From Smittium mucronatum (Eukaryota > Kickxellomycota > Harpellomycetes > Harpellales > Legeriomycetaceae): 25,221 nt of DNA. Position numbers and translations under genes: made by a program. Shown in pieces: positions 11,521 to 21,000 of this stretch. The notes beneath the pieces were generated by a model that did not search any database, had not been told where the DNA came from, and saw nothing but the letters and a program-made list of their open reading frames with translations. Numbering within the stretch: the stretch's first letter is position 1; each line of letters opens with the position of its first letter. Location: NCBI GenBank assembly GCA_001953115.1, contig LSSL01003326.1, positions 1 through 25,221 on the forward strand, read 5' to 3'.

Positions 11521-12120
11521 GAAAGAGACGTATTGAAAATACTATTGCCCTAACTACAATAAGCTCCTCTGCCGGACTACCGGCTGCGTACCTAAGTAAA
11601 AATGGTGCAATCTACCAACCGAAAGACCCCCCCTGGCATTGCTTTAAGCAGGCTGGATGACTGAGCTTACAAGCAGTCATGAATTAAGCTCTTTGTCAAC
11701 GAACAATAGTTCGTTGAAGTTATTGAACTCCTAGTCAGAGCCTACTTCTAATAGTATTAATAAAATTAGGCTCCTACCCAAACGTGGGATTGATAGACAT
11801 GGCTTTCCTACAAATAGCTGTTAGACGCTGAGATCCGTCTGACTGTAGAACGCTGGACTTGTGCACTAGACTATGTCTCAGCTGTGCTAGACGATCGGTT
11901 CCTCCTGTTTAGAGATATTTGTACTCTGGAATCTCTGTCTTCCGAATCGTTGTGCGCTGTCTCCACTACTTCCAAACAAGAATAGTACAACAAAGTGTGA
12001 AATTTTAGTTTAGTTTTCTTCGAAGAGTTCACTATTAAGATCGTAATCCACGCAAGATATTTCAATTTTAGGGGTTGCCTATGTTTACTGGCTTTCCTTT
12101 CCCTCATCTATAACCTGACC
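11521..12120 (+). pseudogene. G+C-rich island, possible decayed retroelement or coding relic
   Basis: Composition changes abruptly to near-balanced and is the least AT-rich part of the window. On the plus strand, one frame (starts 11602, 11818 and so on) contains a 55-codon open block at 11818-11982 with protein-like content, including DYVSAVLDDRFLLFRDICTL. It is preceded in the same frame by shorter blocks broken by about a dozen TAA, TAG and TGA codons. The minus strand is open for 78 codons at 11871-12107, so the two strands compete. GC by codon position in the plus frame is lowest at position two, as in coding DNA, but position three is not AT-rich as the background would predict. I recognise no domain. 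It may be a decayed transposon gene, a transferred fragment or structured noncoding RNA. Confidence 0.3.
11653..11716. other. Two consecutive stem-loops in the G+C-rich island
   Basis: CAACGAAC at 11697-11704 pairs perfectly with GTTCGTTG at 11709-11716 around the 4-base loop AATA. Just upstream, ATGACTG and CAGTCAT form a 7 bp stem around a 10-base loop (within 11657-11680). Tandem hairpins of mixed sequence are unusual in this window and could mark a folded RNA, but I match them to no known family. Confidence 0.45.
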
Positions 12121-12850
12121 CTCTAAGAAAATTGCGATAAAAAAAGAAAATATAACCGACTCCTTTCATTACAAAAAGGGAATATTAAGAATAAAATACT
12201 CCTTAGAGGTATGCTATAGAATCATCAAGTTAGGAGAATAAAAAATTGATTTTTTTTTCTGTAAAAATAAAGTTCAAGTACTTTTATAACCAGAGAATCC
12301 GGAATCTACTGGTCAAAAAATGCCTAAACCACCTATCTTTTATTTTCCATAGTAAAAAACACTCAGTCTTTAATAAAAAAAGCCCAAATATCTTCAAATA
12401 TTTTTCGTTAAATAATACAAGTATTTTTAACCAAGATTTCCGGAAATACTAGTCAAAAAATACAAGTAAAATTTTTAAAACTCCAGCAAAAAAATTTACA
12501 AGTAAAACATAATTAAAGTAAATAAAATCACTTTAAAAAAAAATCAAAAAGTATATTATATACTTTAAAAATTCAATACCTCTTTAGCGTTCAAAAGGCG
12601 GCGGAGAGAGGGTATAAATTATAACCAGAAGACATGTAATAAAAATGAATAATATTTATCAGTCTCCCCTTTAAATTTTTCAAAGTAAAGGGTTCATACG
12701 TCTGGCGCCACGTGAAGGCTAATATTAAAACCAGGTGGTAAAATATTAAAAATGTAGAGGAAAACAATAAAAAAATAAATATATGGCATATAGAAGATTA
12801 TCACCATAAAACTTAATTAATTCCTCTAAAGTTATACCCGCCGCTAGCAT
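12121..12850. other. Moderately AT-rich continuation of the island
   Basis: A plus-strand frame of 68 codons at 12246-12452 lies here but is rich in lysine, asparagine, phenylalanine and serine and shows no domain. Another plus frame, continuous with the one at 11602, also reads plausibly if its stop codons are ignored. A patch with TGGCGCCA (12703-12710) overlapping CACGTG (12709-12714) is notable in this background. No gene can be supported in the standard code. Confidence 0.4.
12275..12463 (+). repeat. Two diverged direct repeats of ~47 bp
   Basis: Copies lie at 12275-12322 and 12418-12463. Shared order: CAAGTA, T run, TAACCA, a TCCGGAA or TCCGGAAA block, TACT(A/G)GTCAAAAAAT. The spacing is about 143 bp. 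Extra ACAAGTA motifs follow at 12463 and near 12499, as if part of a longer degraded array. Confidence 0.5.
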
Positions 12851-12869
12851 ATTAGAAACTAAATTATAT

Positions 12870-12940
12870 CTATAATCTGATATACTCCACCCAAACTGAA
12901 CTAAGTAGGATGGGTGACCAAGGTTATGCAGTATTGTCGA
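12870..12940 (+). pseudogene. 5S rRNA-like fragment (possible 5S pseudogene or 5S-derived SINE)
   Basis: GGATGGGTGACC at 12908-12919 is identical to the conserved internal promoter segment (box C region) of animal 5S rRNA. Around it, AATCTGAT near 12875 recalls the 5S segment TCTGAT, and GG..TAT..C.GT..TGT.G at 12921-12939 follows the spacing of the 5S 3' end with many substitutions. About 11 bases are missing between TCTGAT and the box C match compared with 5S, and the 5' half is not convincing. It cannot be a working 5S gene. The match could be chance, because the same bases also read as protein-like in two frames. Confidence 0.33.
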
Positions 12941-14571
12941 TTAATGAATTTATCGGATATTTATTTTGTTATTTTAAATGGTGATAACTTATTTTTGAAT
13001 ATGCAAGTGATCTGAACAAAGAAAAATGGCTAATTTTTTCGTGCAAAAAAATATTAATTTTATGCAAGATGGCATATTTTTGCGTGAAGTTGTGTAAAAG
13101 TGTAAATAGGTAATATTTATCCCATAGTTATGATATAGAGATTAAATTTTAGCACTCCTATTTATAATTTTGATTTAGCAAATATTTATATTTGAATAGC
13201 AAATACCCGCTATTATTGATATTTAATCCCTTAAAATAAAAAATAAAAATATTATTTGATAATGATATTGAAAATTATAAATTAATACTTTACTCATTGA
13301 AAAATTAACCAATTAAAGGTATTTTTTATTTTAATATTTATTTGAAGTTTAGTACTATTGGACTAATATTAATTAATCTAAATTAATTTCGCTTTATTAT
13401 CCACCTATAAGCTGATATAACACTAAATATAAATTATATGTAAATATTAGTATTAATATGATTTTTTTTTAGTAAAAATAATCAAAAAATATACTCTTAT
13501 GTTATTTTTAATTTTTATTAATAAATAATTTTTTTAAGATATATAATTAAATTGTGTTAAAGAAAAATACGTTAAAATTTAATTTGGTTCTTTATAATGA
13601 ATAAATTAGAACTGAATTTTCTAAAAAAATAAATTAAACTATGTTTTAATATTTTTTTTTGAATACACACATTGAATTCGTTTCAAAATTATAATTTGAG
13701 AGGCCCAATTGCACTGAGTCTTTTTTCAATAATCCAACATTAAAATATTGTCAATATTTTGGATTAATTATAACATTTTTAACTATTATAATTATAAAAA
13801 TCTTACATTAACGCAATAAATATCAAATTTTTTTAGATTATTAGCAATATAATGTATTTTTTTCAAATTTATATTTATTTAACATGTTATATCAAAGCAT
13901 TATATATATATAAATTAAAAGCCAACTAGCCTTTTTATTTTGACCATTATAAGTTTATTTTATTTATGAATTTATATAATTTTTATTCAGTCCTAAAAAA
14001 ACACTCATTAACAGTCTAGCTATTACGATTATTTCTTATTCAAATCAATTTTATCACATTACAAAGAAAATAATAATTTAAAATTTTTTGGAGAGTGTTT
14101 ATTTAAAATTTTAGTGGTTTTTTAAATTATAATCTATAGAAAGTGTTATTATGCCAAGAACCTTATATCTCAGAAATTTAAAATGTAAATTTTTTTCACA
14201 ATTTTCATAATTATAAAATATAACTTCCCTAAAAAAATCAAGGAAATTGATTTACTCGCTGAAGATATGAGCTTTTATTTATAATTCTTCGGAGATATCA
14301 AACTCTATTGTTCCATTTGAAAAAAAAAAAATTACCCATAAAATTAAAAGGGGAAGAGGAATATCAGATATAATTAACTTTCAATAAAGGTTATTGGGTT
14401 AAGAAATTATCTTAAAAGTTTAATAAGTAATAATTATAAAGCATTGCGCCTTATTTCAGCTTAAAAAAGATCGACATAAAGCTAAATTATAATGGATAAA
14501 AATTTATGTATTTTATTCAAATAATATTTAATTTTAAAATATTATAAAAAATATATTCCAATTAATACTAC
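12941..14571. other. AT-rich DNA without supported genes
   Basis: Composition falls back to the AT-rich background by about 13150. A perfect 9 bp inverted repeat, AAAATATTG / CAATATTTT, lies at 13742-13760 but is simple AT sequence. Nothing else can be named. Confidence 0.55.
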
Positions 14572-15012
14572 ACCTTTTCTAATGCAATTTCGAAAAAAGT
14601 GTGACCAAATCAAAAAAAATTAATGCAATTTTGAAAAAGTGAAAGCAAATGAAAAATAAGTAAAAATGAATTCGAAATAAATGAATGCAAATTGGTCGTA
14701 TTAGTTCGAAATAGAGAGACCAACAACGAAAAAAGTAAATTTAAATTCTAAGAAGTGAATCTGGATTTGGTAAAATTAAAAATTCCATAGTGTTCTTAAT
14801 ATTAATTTTGTGGCTATTTTAGGAACATAGAGTAGCACAGCTAAATCTATGGATTTTTTTTACCTTTCACAATTTGGGCTCACTTTCTTCTAATTAGAAT
14901 TTACTTTTTTCGTAATTGGTAGCTCTATTTCTAATTCACTTTCACTTTTTCCAATTGCATTCACTTTTTTTTGATTTAGTCCTACTTTTTTCGAAATTAC
15001 ACTAGAAAAGGT
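14572..15012. mobile_element. Foldback MITE of ~441 bp with iterated arms
   Basis: The left end ACCTTTTCTAATGCAATTTC and the inverse complement of the right end, ACCTTTTCTAGTGTAATTTC, match at 17 of 20 or better. Pairing continues almost to the centre (CCATAG at 14784-14789 with CTATGG near 14847-14852, and GTTCTTAATAT with ATTTTAGGAAC), so the whole element can fold on itself. Each arm holds several degenerate copies of CGAAAAAAGTGAA about 20-40 bp apart. It has no coding capacity. The arms are diverged, so it is not recent. TTAATA occurs at both flanks (14562-14567 and 15013-15018) but sits four bases away from the tip on the left, so the target duplication is uncertain. Confidence 0.82.
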
Positions 15013-15905
15013 TTAATAGATAAATTCATTATTTTATACACATTTCATACTATCAATCAATGTTATTTAGAAATTTAAAAGGAAAATTAGAAAATTTATA
15101 ACCATAATCAGACTAATATAAAAAAACCAACTATATACGTTTCAGGTTGAATATTTAAATGAGATTATTATATCTTTAAATTGTATATATTATTGGAAAA
15201 AATTTATTAATATAATTTTTAACAATAAAATTATATTTAGGAAAACTCCGAATTAATTTTAATGATATTATATGTGTTTTTTATAACAAAAAATAATGGA
15301 AATTCTACTTTAAAGTGGGATCTATATAAAATTTAACCTAAATATACTAATTAAACTTAGTTACAAATAATCTCGATAATCTCGATTTTTTAATATAAAT
15401 AAAATTATTTCAAAGTATCAAAACTTTTATGTGGTAAATATATTTAAAAAAATTTAAAATTGCATTTTTTGTATATAAAATTCCTTTTTTAGTCAAAATT
15501 ATTATTATTAACATAATAATACTAAGGATAGTTTCAATTTTTTGGATCTAAAAATTCAAAAAATATAAAAAAATTACAAGATATTATCATGAAATTTAAA
15601 TCATCTATGTATATTATTAGTTCAATTTTAATTGTAAGATTTATTACTGGTATAGTAATGCAGTTATTTAATTTAAAAAATCAGATATTTTTTATGCATA
15701 AAATATTAGATTGTTATGTTTTTAATAGGAAATTTTAATTTTTTACACATATTTTCCGAGATAATAGCACAATATTTCCATTTTTGGGACCTTAAATGTA
15801 TATCTTTTTTAAATATATTTTTTATGTTTAAAATTTTTTATATAAAGAATATTTAATAAATAATAATAGTGAAAAATCCCTTAATAATACTAATATTAAG
15901 ACTTA
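15013..15905. other. AT-rich spacer between two mobile elements
   Basis: No gene, RNA or repeat is recognised between the MITE and the 2.1 kb element. Confidence 0.55.
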
Positions 15906-16262
15906 TTAACAAAAATAGACAGTGTTTTGAAAATAATTGCAAAAATAGACAGATTTTAAAATAATTGCAAAACTATACGAGTTTTTAATTTGATTTTCAT
16001 TTTTAGCGGATGGATTCACAGATTAAATTTACCGTTTATTTATGAAAAGTACCAGCAAATAGATGGATCCAATCCGCTCTGTATGCATTTAACTGGCTAT
16101 TATCATAGAAATTGGAAAAATATCATAATGACCCCAGTATTAATTAAAATTTAGCTCAGTTTATGAAAATCGATATTGCTTTATGAAATATATATAGAAA
16201 ATAGTGATTTGGGATTTTTTTTTCTTTTAAAGAAACTTGATTAGATTAAGTTAAACAAGATT
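15906..16262 (+). repeat. Left 357 bp terminal inverted repeat
   Basis: From the tip inward: iterons (15911-15998), then AGCGGATGGATTCACAG, a GGATCC site, ATGACCCCAGTATTAATT and, at the inner edge, AAACAAGATT. Mismatches to the right copy are two at the tip, one in the TATATAGAAAA(T/A)AGTG block and two near the inner edge. Confidence 0.92.
15911..15998 (+). repeat. Subterminal iterons of the left repeat
   Basis: Unit 1 (15911-15940) is 30 bp and unit 2 (15941-15968) is 28 bp. Both begin AAAAATAGACAG and end AAAATAATTGC. A third, degenerate unit starts at 15969 with AAAACTATACGAG. The mirror array is at 17948-18035. Repeated subterminal motifs of this kind often serve as transposase-binding sites. 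That role is inferred here. Confidence 0.75.
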
Positions 16263-17683
16263 ATCTCCAAAAATATTTTCAGTATAGACTATTAAAATCA
16301 TAAATGAGTTGTATAATTTCGGAATTTTGATTCTCATTATTTAAGTATACAATTTGGACCTTAATTCTATAACATAAAAAAATTATAAACAGCTTTGTCT
16401 TCAATTCATGTCTAGAACAAGCAAAAAAAAAAAAATTCTTTCACTGCAATTTTGTTGAAGTATTTAAATTTACTTAATTTATTTTCTATATGCATATAAT
16501 TTGATTATAAATGCTACAATCAAAGTAGTTTTTAACAATTTTTTAGGGTTTATTTTTGAATATTTTGTTTTTGTAACAAATTTATTGATGCGGCACTTAT
16601 TGTAATAATTTAAAGAAGATTGGAGGTTTATCACAATATCAAGTACTAATTAACAATTAGGAAATATTAGCATAACAATTTAACTAAGAATTTATTCTAT
16701 TATTTTACCACCTCCAGTATTCTTAAGTAGTTGATTTTCTTAAAAATGTACAATTAAGGCTTAAAAATAATAAATATAGAGACTCAGTACCCTTCCTGGT
16801 ATATTTCGATTTATTTTTTTATTAAAATTCACGTCTAGTATATATAAATAGCGCCCCAACTTATAATTTAGTATGCGAAATCACATTACCAAACTTTAGA
16901 ATTATGGTTTAATTTTACCACCATTAGTAATAATGCATATAAATTATGACTTGGATTTTAATTTGAAATTAAAATGGTTTTCATGGTTTAGATGATTTAG
17001 AATTTTTTATATTATATAAAGAATTTGCCTAACTAAGATTGATTTGCTTTAAAAAATATTATTAAGTTGTTGAGGATTTTTCTGAAAATATTTTTCTAAA
17101 GATATTAGATGATAAAGAATAGCAATAAACGCTATCTCCATAAACCCAAATTTCGAAAATTGTGGTAGTATTTCATTAGATTTTGATTTTAGTTTTAATG
17201 ATAGCTTTAACGATAAACACTAATTTGTTATTTCAAGGGGGAATCTTCAGAACATTGGGAATATAATATATAGAATAAAGCTTATAGAAAGGGGTTCTTT
17301 TATTAAATGGATAAATCTCGCATTTTAAAACATTTTTTTTAAAAAAAAATACGTATACAGTTTCCAACAAATAATATCCTGTTATATCCTCATTAAATGA
17401 TAACAAAAATAAGAATGCGTGGGCTTAAAATAAAAACTTTAAACATATGTAAAAAGTTTAAATTTTTTAATAATTAAAGATAATCTGGTACTTTAATCGC
17501 TTTGAAAGTAATTCCAATTAATTTTGTAATCTTTCTTTTATTTTGTTTAGGATTCCACTATTTTTTTATCTTTTCAAAAATCTATTAAAATGGCAGTTAT
17601 TAAATATCTGGTCTTCAATAAACAAGATAGCTTTTTATTTGGATAAGTGTATTTCTGAGTATTTTGAATGTTTTTTTGAAGCC
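16263..17683. other. Interior of the 2135 bp element, no intact gene
   Basis: This is AT-rich, with every frame closed by many stops in the standard code on both strands. It contains TTGATGCGGCACT (16585-16597), whose inverse complement recurs at 22800-22812. A decayed transposase cannot be excluded but I see no signature of one. Confidence 0.6.
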
Positions 17684-18040
17684 AATCTTGTTTAGCTCAA
17701 TCTAATCAAGTTTCTTTAAAAGAAAAAAAAATCCCAAATCACTTTTTTCTATATATATTTCATAAAGCAATATCGATTTTCATAAACTGAGCTAAATTTT
17801 AATTAATACTGGGGTCATTATGATATTTTTCCAATTTCTATGATAATAGCCAGTTAAATGCATACAGAGCGGATTGGATCCATCTATTTGCTGGTACTTT
17901 TCATAAATAAACGGTAAATTTAATCTGTGAATCCATCCGCTAAAAATGAAAATCAAATTAAAAACTCGTATAGTTTTGCAATTATTTTAAAATCTGTCTA
18001 TTTTTGCAATTATTTTCAAAACACTGTCTATTTTCGCTAA
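17684..18040 (-). repeat. Right 357 bp terminal inverted repeat
   Basis: This is the inverse partner of 15906-16262 with no length difference. Plus-strand landmarks are AATCTTGTTTAGCTC at the inner edge, ACTGGGGTCATTATG, CGGATTGGATCC, AATCCATCCGCT and the iterons ending CTGTCTATTTTCGCTAA. Confidence 0.92.
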
Positions 18041-18042
18041 TA

Positions 18043-21000
18043 AAACTAATAATAATAATTCAAGGATTGCATAAAATCAATTGAAATATTAATATAACAT
18101 CATTGAGACCTTAATAGACCATTTAATATTATCAATAAAAATAATTTTATCATAAATCGCTTAAAAAAACTCATACGTTTTGTATTAGACATTCTTTTAA
18201 TAATTATAGACGCTTTATTTATTTAAAATATAAAATTTTTTATTTTATAAGATTTTTTCGATATAATCCATTGATAGTTTTTTTTGAACACGATATTGAT
18301 TAAAAATAGTTAAAGAAATCTGAAATAAATTTAATTAGATTAGAATTTTTCGAATTATATACATAAATAAACTAATATAATATGGCCTGTTTTTAATCTG
18401 AAAAAATAACAACCTGCTACTATTAAAAGAGTCGATATAAATGTAATTATGGAGGGTATTTTTTGTGAATAATATTTTTTTTATGTTAAAATAAATTATT
18501 TCAATATAAAAAATAAAAATATTCCCTATATTACAAAATTTAATAACTTAAATTTATAGTGTTTAAAAATTTTTTTTTTATAAAAAAAACTATAAATTAT
18601 CCAATGAATTAAATTAAAATACCTTCACCTCAATTAAATATATTATTTCTATTATTTAGAAAGTAAATTATAATAGATAGAAAAAAATAATTTCCTTGAA
18701 TGATAAATAGATTTCAAAAAATCCGATTTCTTTCCAATTATTGAGTATATACAAATAATTATTTTTTTTTTCATTATTTTTTTTTAAAATAAAGTGCTAA
18801 TTTTTTTTAAAAAATTTGAAAAGAATTTTGATTGTATCATATATAATTAGATCTTTTTTTTAATAATTCAAATAATTAAATCTTTAGTATTTAAAAATAT
18901 TTTCTATCAATTTAAGAAATTATTTAATAATAAATCATTAACCTTTTAAATATATATTAATATTTTATATATTTAAATTTTAGTTTTTTAAATATTTGAG
19001 AACAAAATAAAATCTTGAATGGAATTGGATTATTATTAATTTTCATATTGATAATATGTATGATAAAAATTAATAAGTATCATTGATTCAATTTTTCTAA
19101 GATTATTTATTTTCGGGCGGAATTTCAATTTATTTTTTCAAAAAATAATTCAAAAAATTTTTATAAAGAAATTCTTTGCTTATCATATTTTGGTGATCAT
19201 TATTATATGTAATTGATATTAAATCACAGGAATTTATAAAATATTATAATATAATCTATATATAATTTACGGATCCCGAAAACTGTGTGTGTGTAACGCT
19301 TTAATTAAGATTCTTATTTGCTGATTGATTTTAATATTATTCAATATTGGATAAACTTTTTTTTAATCCTAAAGTTAATTCGTATTTAATGATGCTTTTT
19401 TTCTTATACTTAAAAGTGCGTATGAGATACAGCGAATAATTTTTTAAATAATTTTTGATTATCCAATTATTATTTCCCATTAAAAATACCTCTCTGTATC
19501 TGAGTGGTTAATTTTGTATTTATCAGGTTTGAATGGCCAATTATTTATAATATTTCTCTTTTGCTTCTATTGAAATCATTGGCTAAATGTAAAAATAATC
19601 CTTCTGTCCAATTAGTGTGAGATTCTTTTCAAGAAGCGACTTTTTTTTACTGTTTAAATCATTTGGTACGTTTGAGTTTATTTTAAACCAGTACAATGAA
19701 GATAGAAAAGAACACTAGCTCTAATTAAGTTTCAAAATTTTGCCAATAGAAGATTTCTTTTTGAAATATTAAATTTAAACATACCAATAACCTAATACAT
19801 TATTTTACTATTGAATTTTAAAATTATGAAAGTAGCAAAAAATTAGTAGGAAAATATCCGCTCTCAAATATATTCTCCTATGTGTACCAAAAAAAGTGTA
19901 ATGGCTATTAATAGCTCCATTTCTTTTTTTAAATCACAGAGATTTATTGGCTAATGCCATTTATTAAGCTTTTTTCCCTACCTTTTGCATAATTAAGATG
20001 ACGTTAACAAGTGAAATTTGATTTTTTTGTACTAATAATGTATTTTTAAAATGAAATCTTAAATTTGCTATTTATATGTCAATGAAAGCAAAAATTTCCA
20101 GCATTTTATCATAACATTTAATCTGATTCTTAAATCAGTTTCTCATTTCAATTGATTAAATTACAGTTTATTAGTTAGCACAATTGTGCGAAATTATGAA
20201 TTATGTATTCAATCAAAGAAAGATTCAAAATTAATAATGAATATATGAGATTATTTTCAATATCAATCATTTTTTTACTGTTTAAATCATAAAATAATGA
20301 ATATTTTTACTTAAATAAGTCAATAAATAAAACATCAAGGATAATAGATTTCCAAATTTTTTAAAATAAGAATTTTCTTTTTTTTTTATTCTAAATTTAA
20401 ACTATCCAATAAAATTATACAGTATCTTAGCTGTGCATTTTCAAATTAAAAAGGTAGTATAGGGCTTTATATTAAATTCCAACTAAACTAAAACTTTCTG
20501 TTCCTTTTTTACTAAATGACCTTCTATGTATAAAAATCCCTCAAAATGTGTCAATGAATTTTTTTTTCTCTTAATTTAGCTTTAAATATCCCATTAAAAT
20601 TTTCGCCTAATTAAAAAAATTTAATTGGTCAGATTAGAATTTCCTTATTTCGCAATTATTCTGAACGGAAGCTTTAATATTTTCAAAAAACGTGGACGTG
20701 ATTAATTTTTTAATTCAAAAGTAAAACTTCATTTAATATGTATTCTATAGTTTCCTGTTTTTTGGAAAAATAAATATACAAAGGGGAATGAATATAAAAA
20801 CGTGAACGGAATTATTAAGATAAAAAATTATTTCATTTGATACAATACCCATAATTTTAGGGAAAATTCTAGTATTTTATAGCCGATACCCAATATTTTA
20901 TTATATTTTTTATTAATACACTTAAATCTTTTTTTTATTTATTCATATTTCAATGAATATTTATTCAAAATGCAATGATAACTTTGCACAAAAAAACTTA

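Larger units (their letters stand above)
15906..18040. mobile_element. Young 2135 bp element with 357 bp terminal inverted repeats
   Basis: The ends are TTAACAAAAATAGACAG (left) and, inverted, TTAGCGAAAATAGACAG (right). Both repeats are 357 bp with no indel and I count five substitutions by eye, so they are about 98-99% identical. TA is present immediately outside both ends (15904-15905 and 18041-18042), consistent with a Tc1/mariner-type TA target duplication. In DNA this AT-rich, TA alone is weak support. The interior (16263-17683, 1421 bp) has no open frame of useful length and no transposase motif I can recognise, so it would move in trans. The low divergence between arms implies recent insertion or gene conversion. 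Confidence 0.88.

Noticed and set aside
11871..12107. A 78-codon minus-strand gene
   Set aside because: No domain or conserved motif is seen, and a plus-strand frame of equal quality overlaps. Its length can arise by chance in the less AT-rich island.
11521..12120. Repeat-induced point mutation (fungal RIP) as the source of the in-frame stops
   Set aside because: CpA dinucleotides are abundant and intact in this segment, including several CAA codons, which is not what heavy RIP leaves.
12246..12452. A 68-codon plus-strand gene
   Set aside because: Its composition is driven by AT-rich codons and the frame covers a diverged direct repeat (12275-12463). No family resemblance.
12703..12720. TGGCGCCACGTG as a retroelement primer-binding site next to an LTR
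   Set aside because: I could not find a partner long terminal repeat, a CA end directly before it, or a polypurine tract.
13742..13760. AAAATATTG / CAATATTTT perfect inverted repeat as a functional site
   Set aside because: Short AT palindromes are expected often at this composition.
16263..17683. A transposase in the interior of the young element
   Set aside because: Reading the interior with stops ignored gives protein-like text, but so does the plain AT-rich DNA. I see no DDE-type motif.
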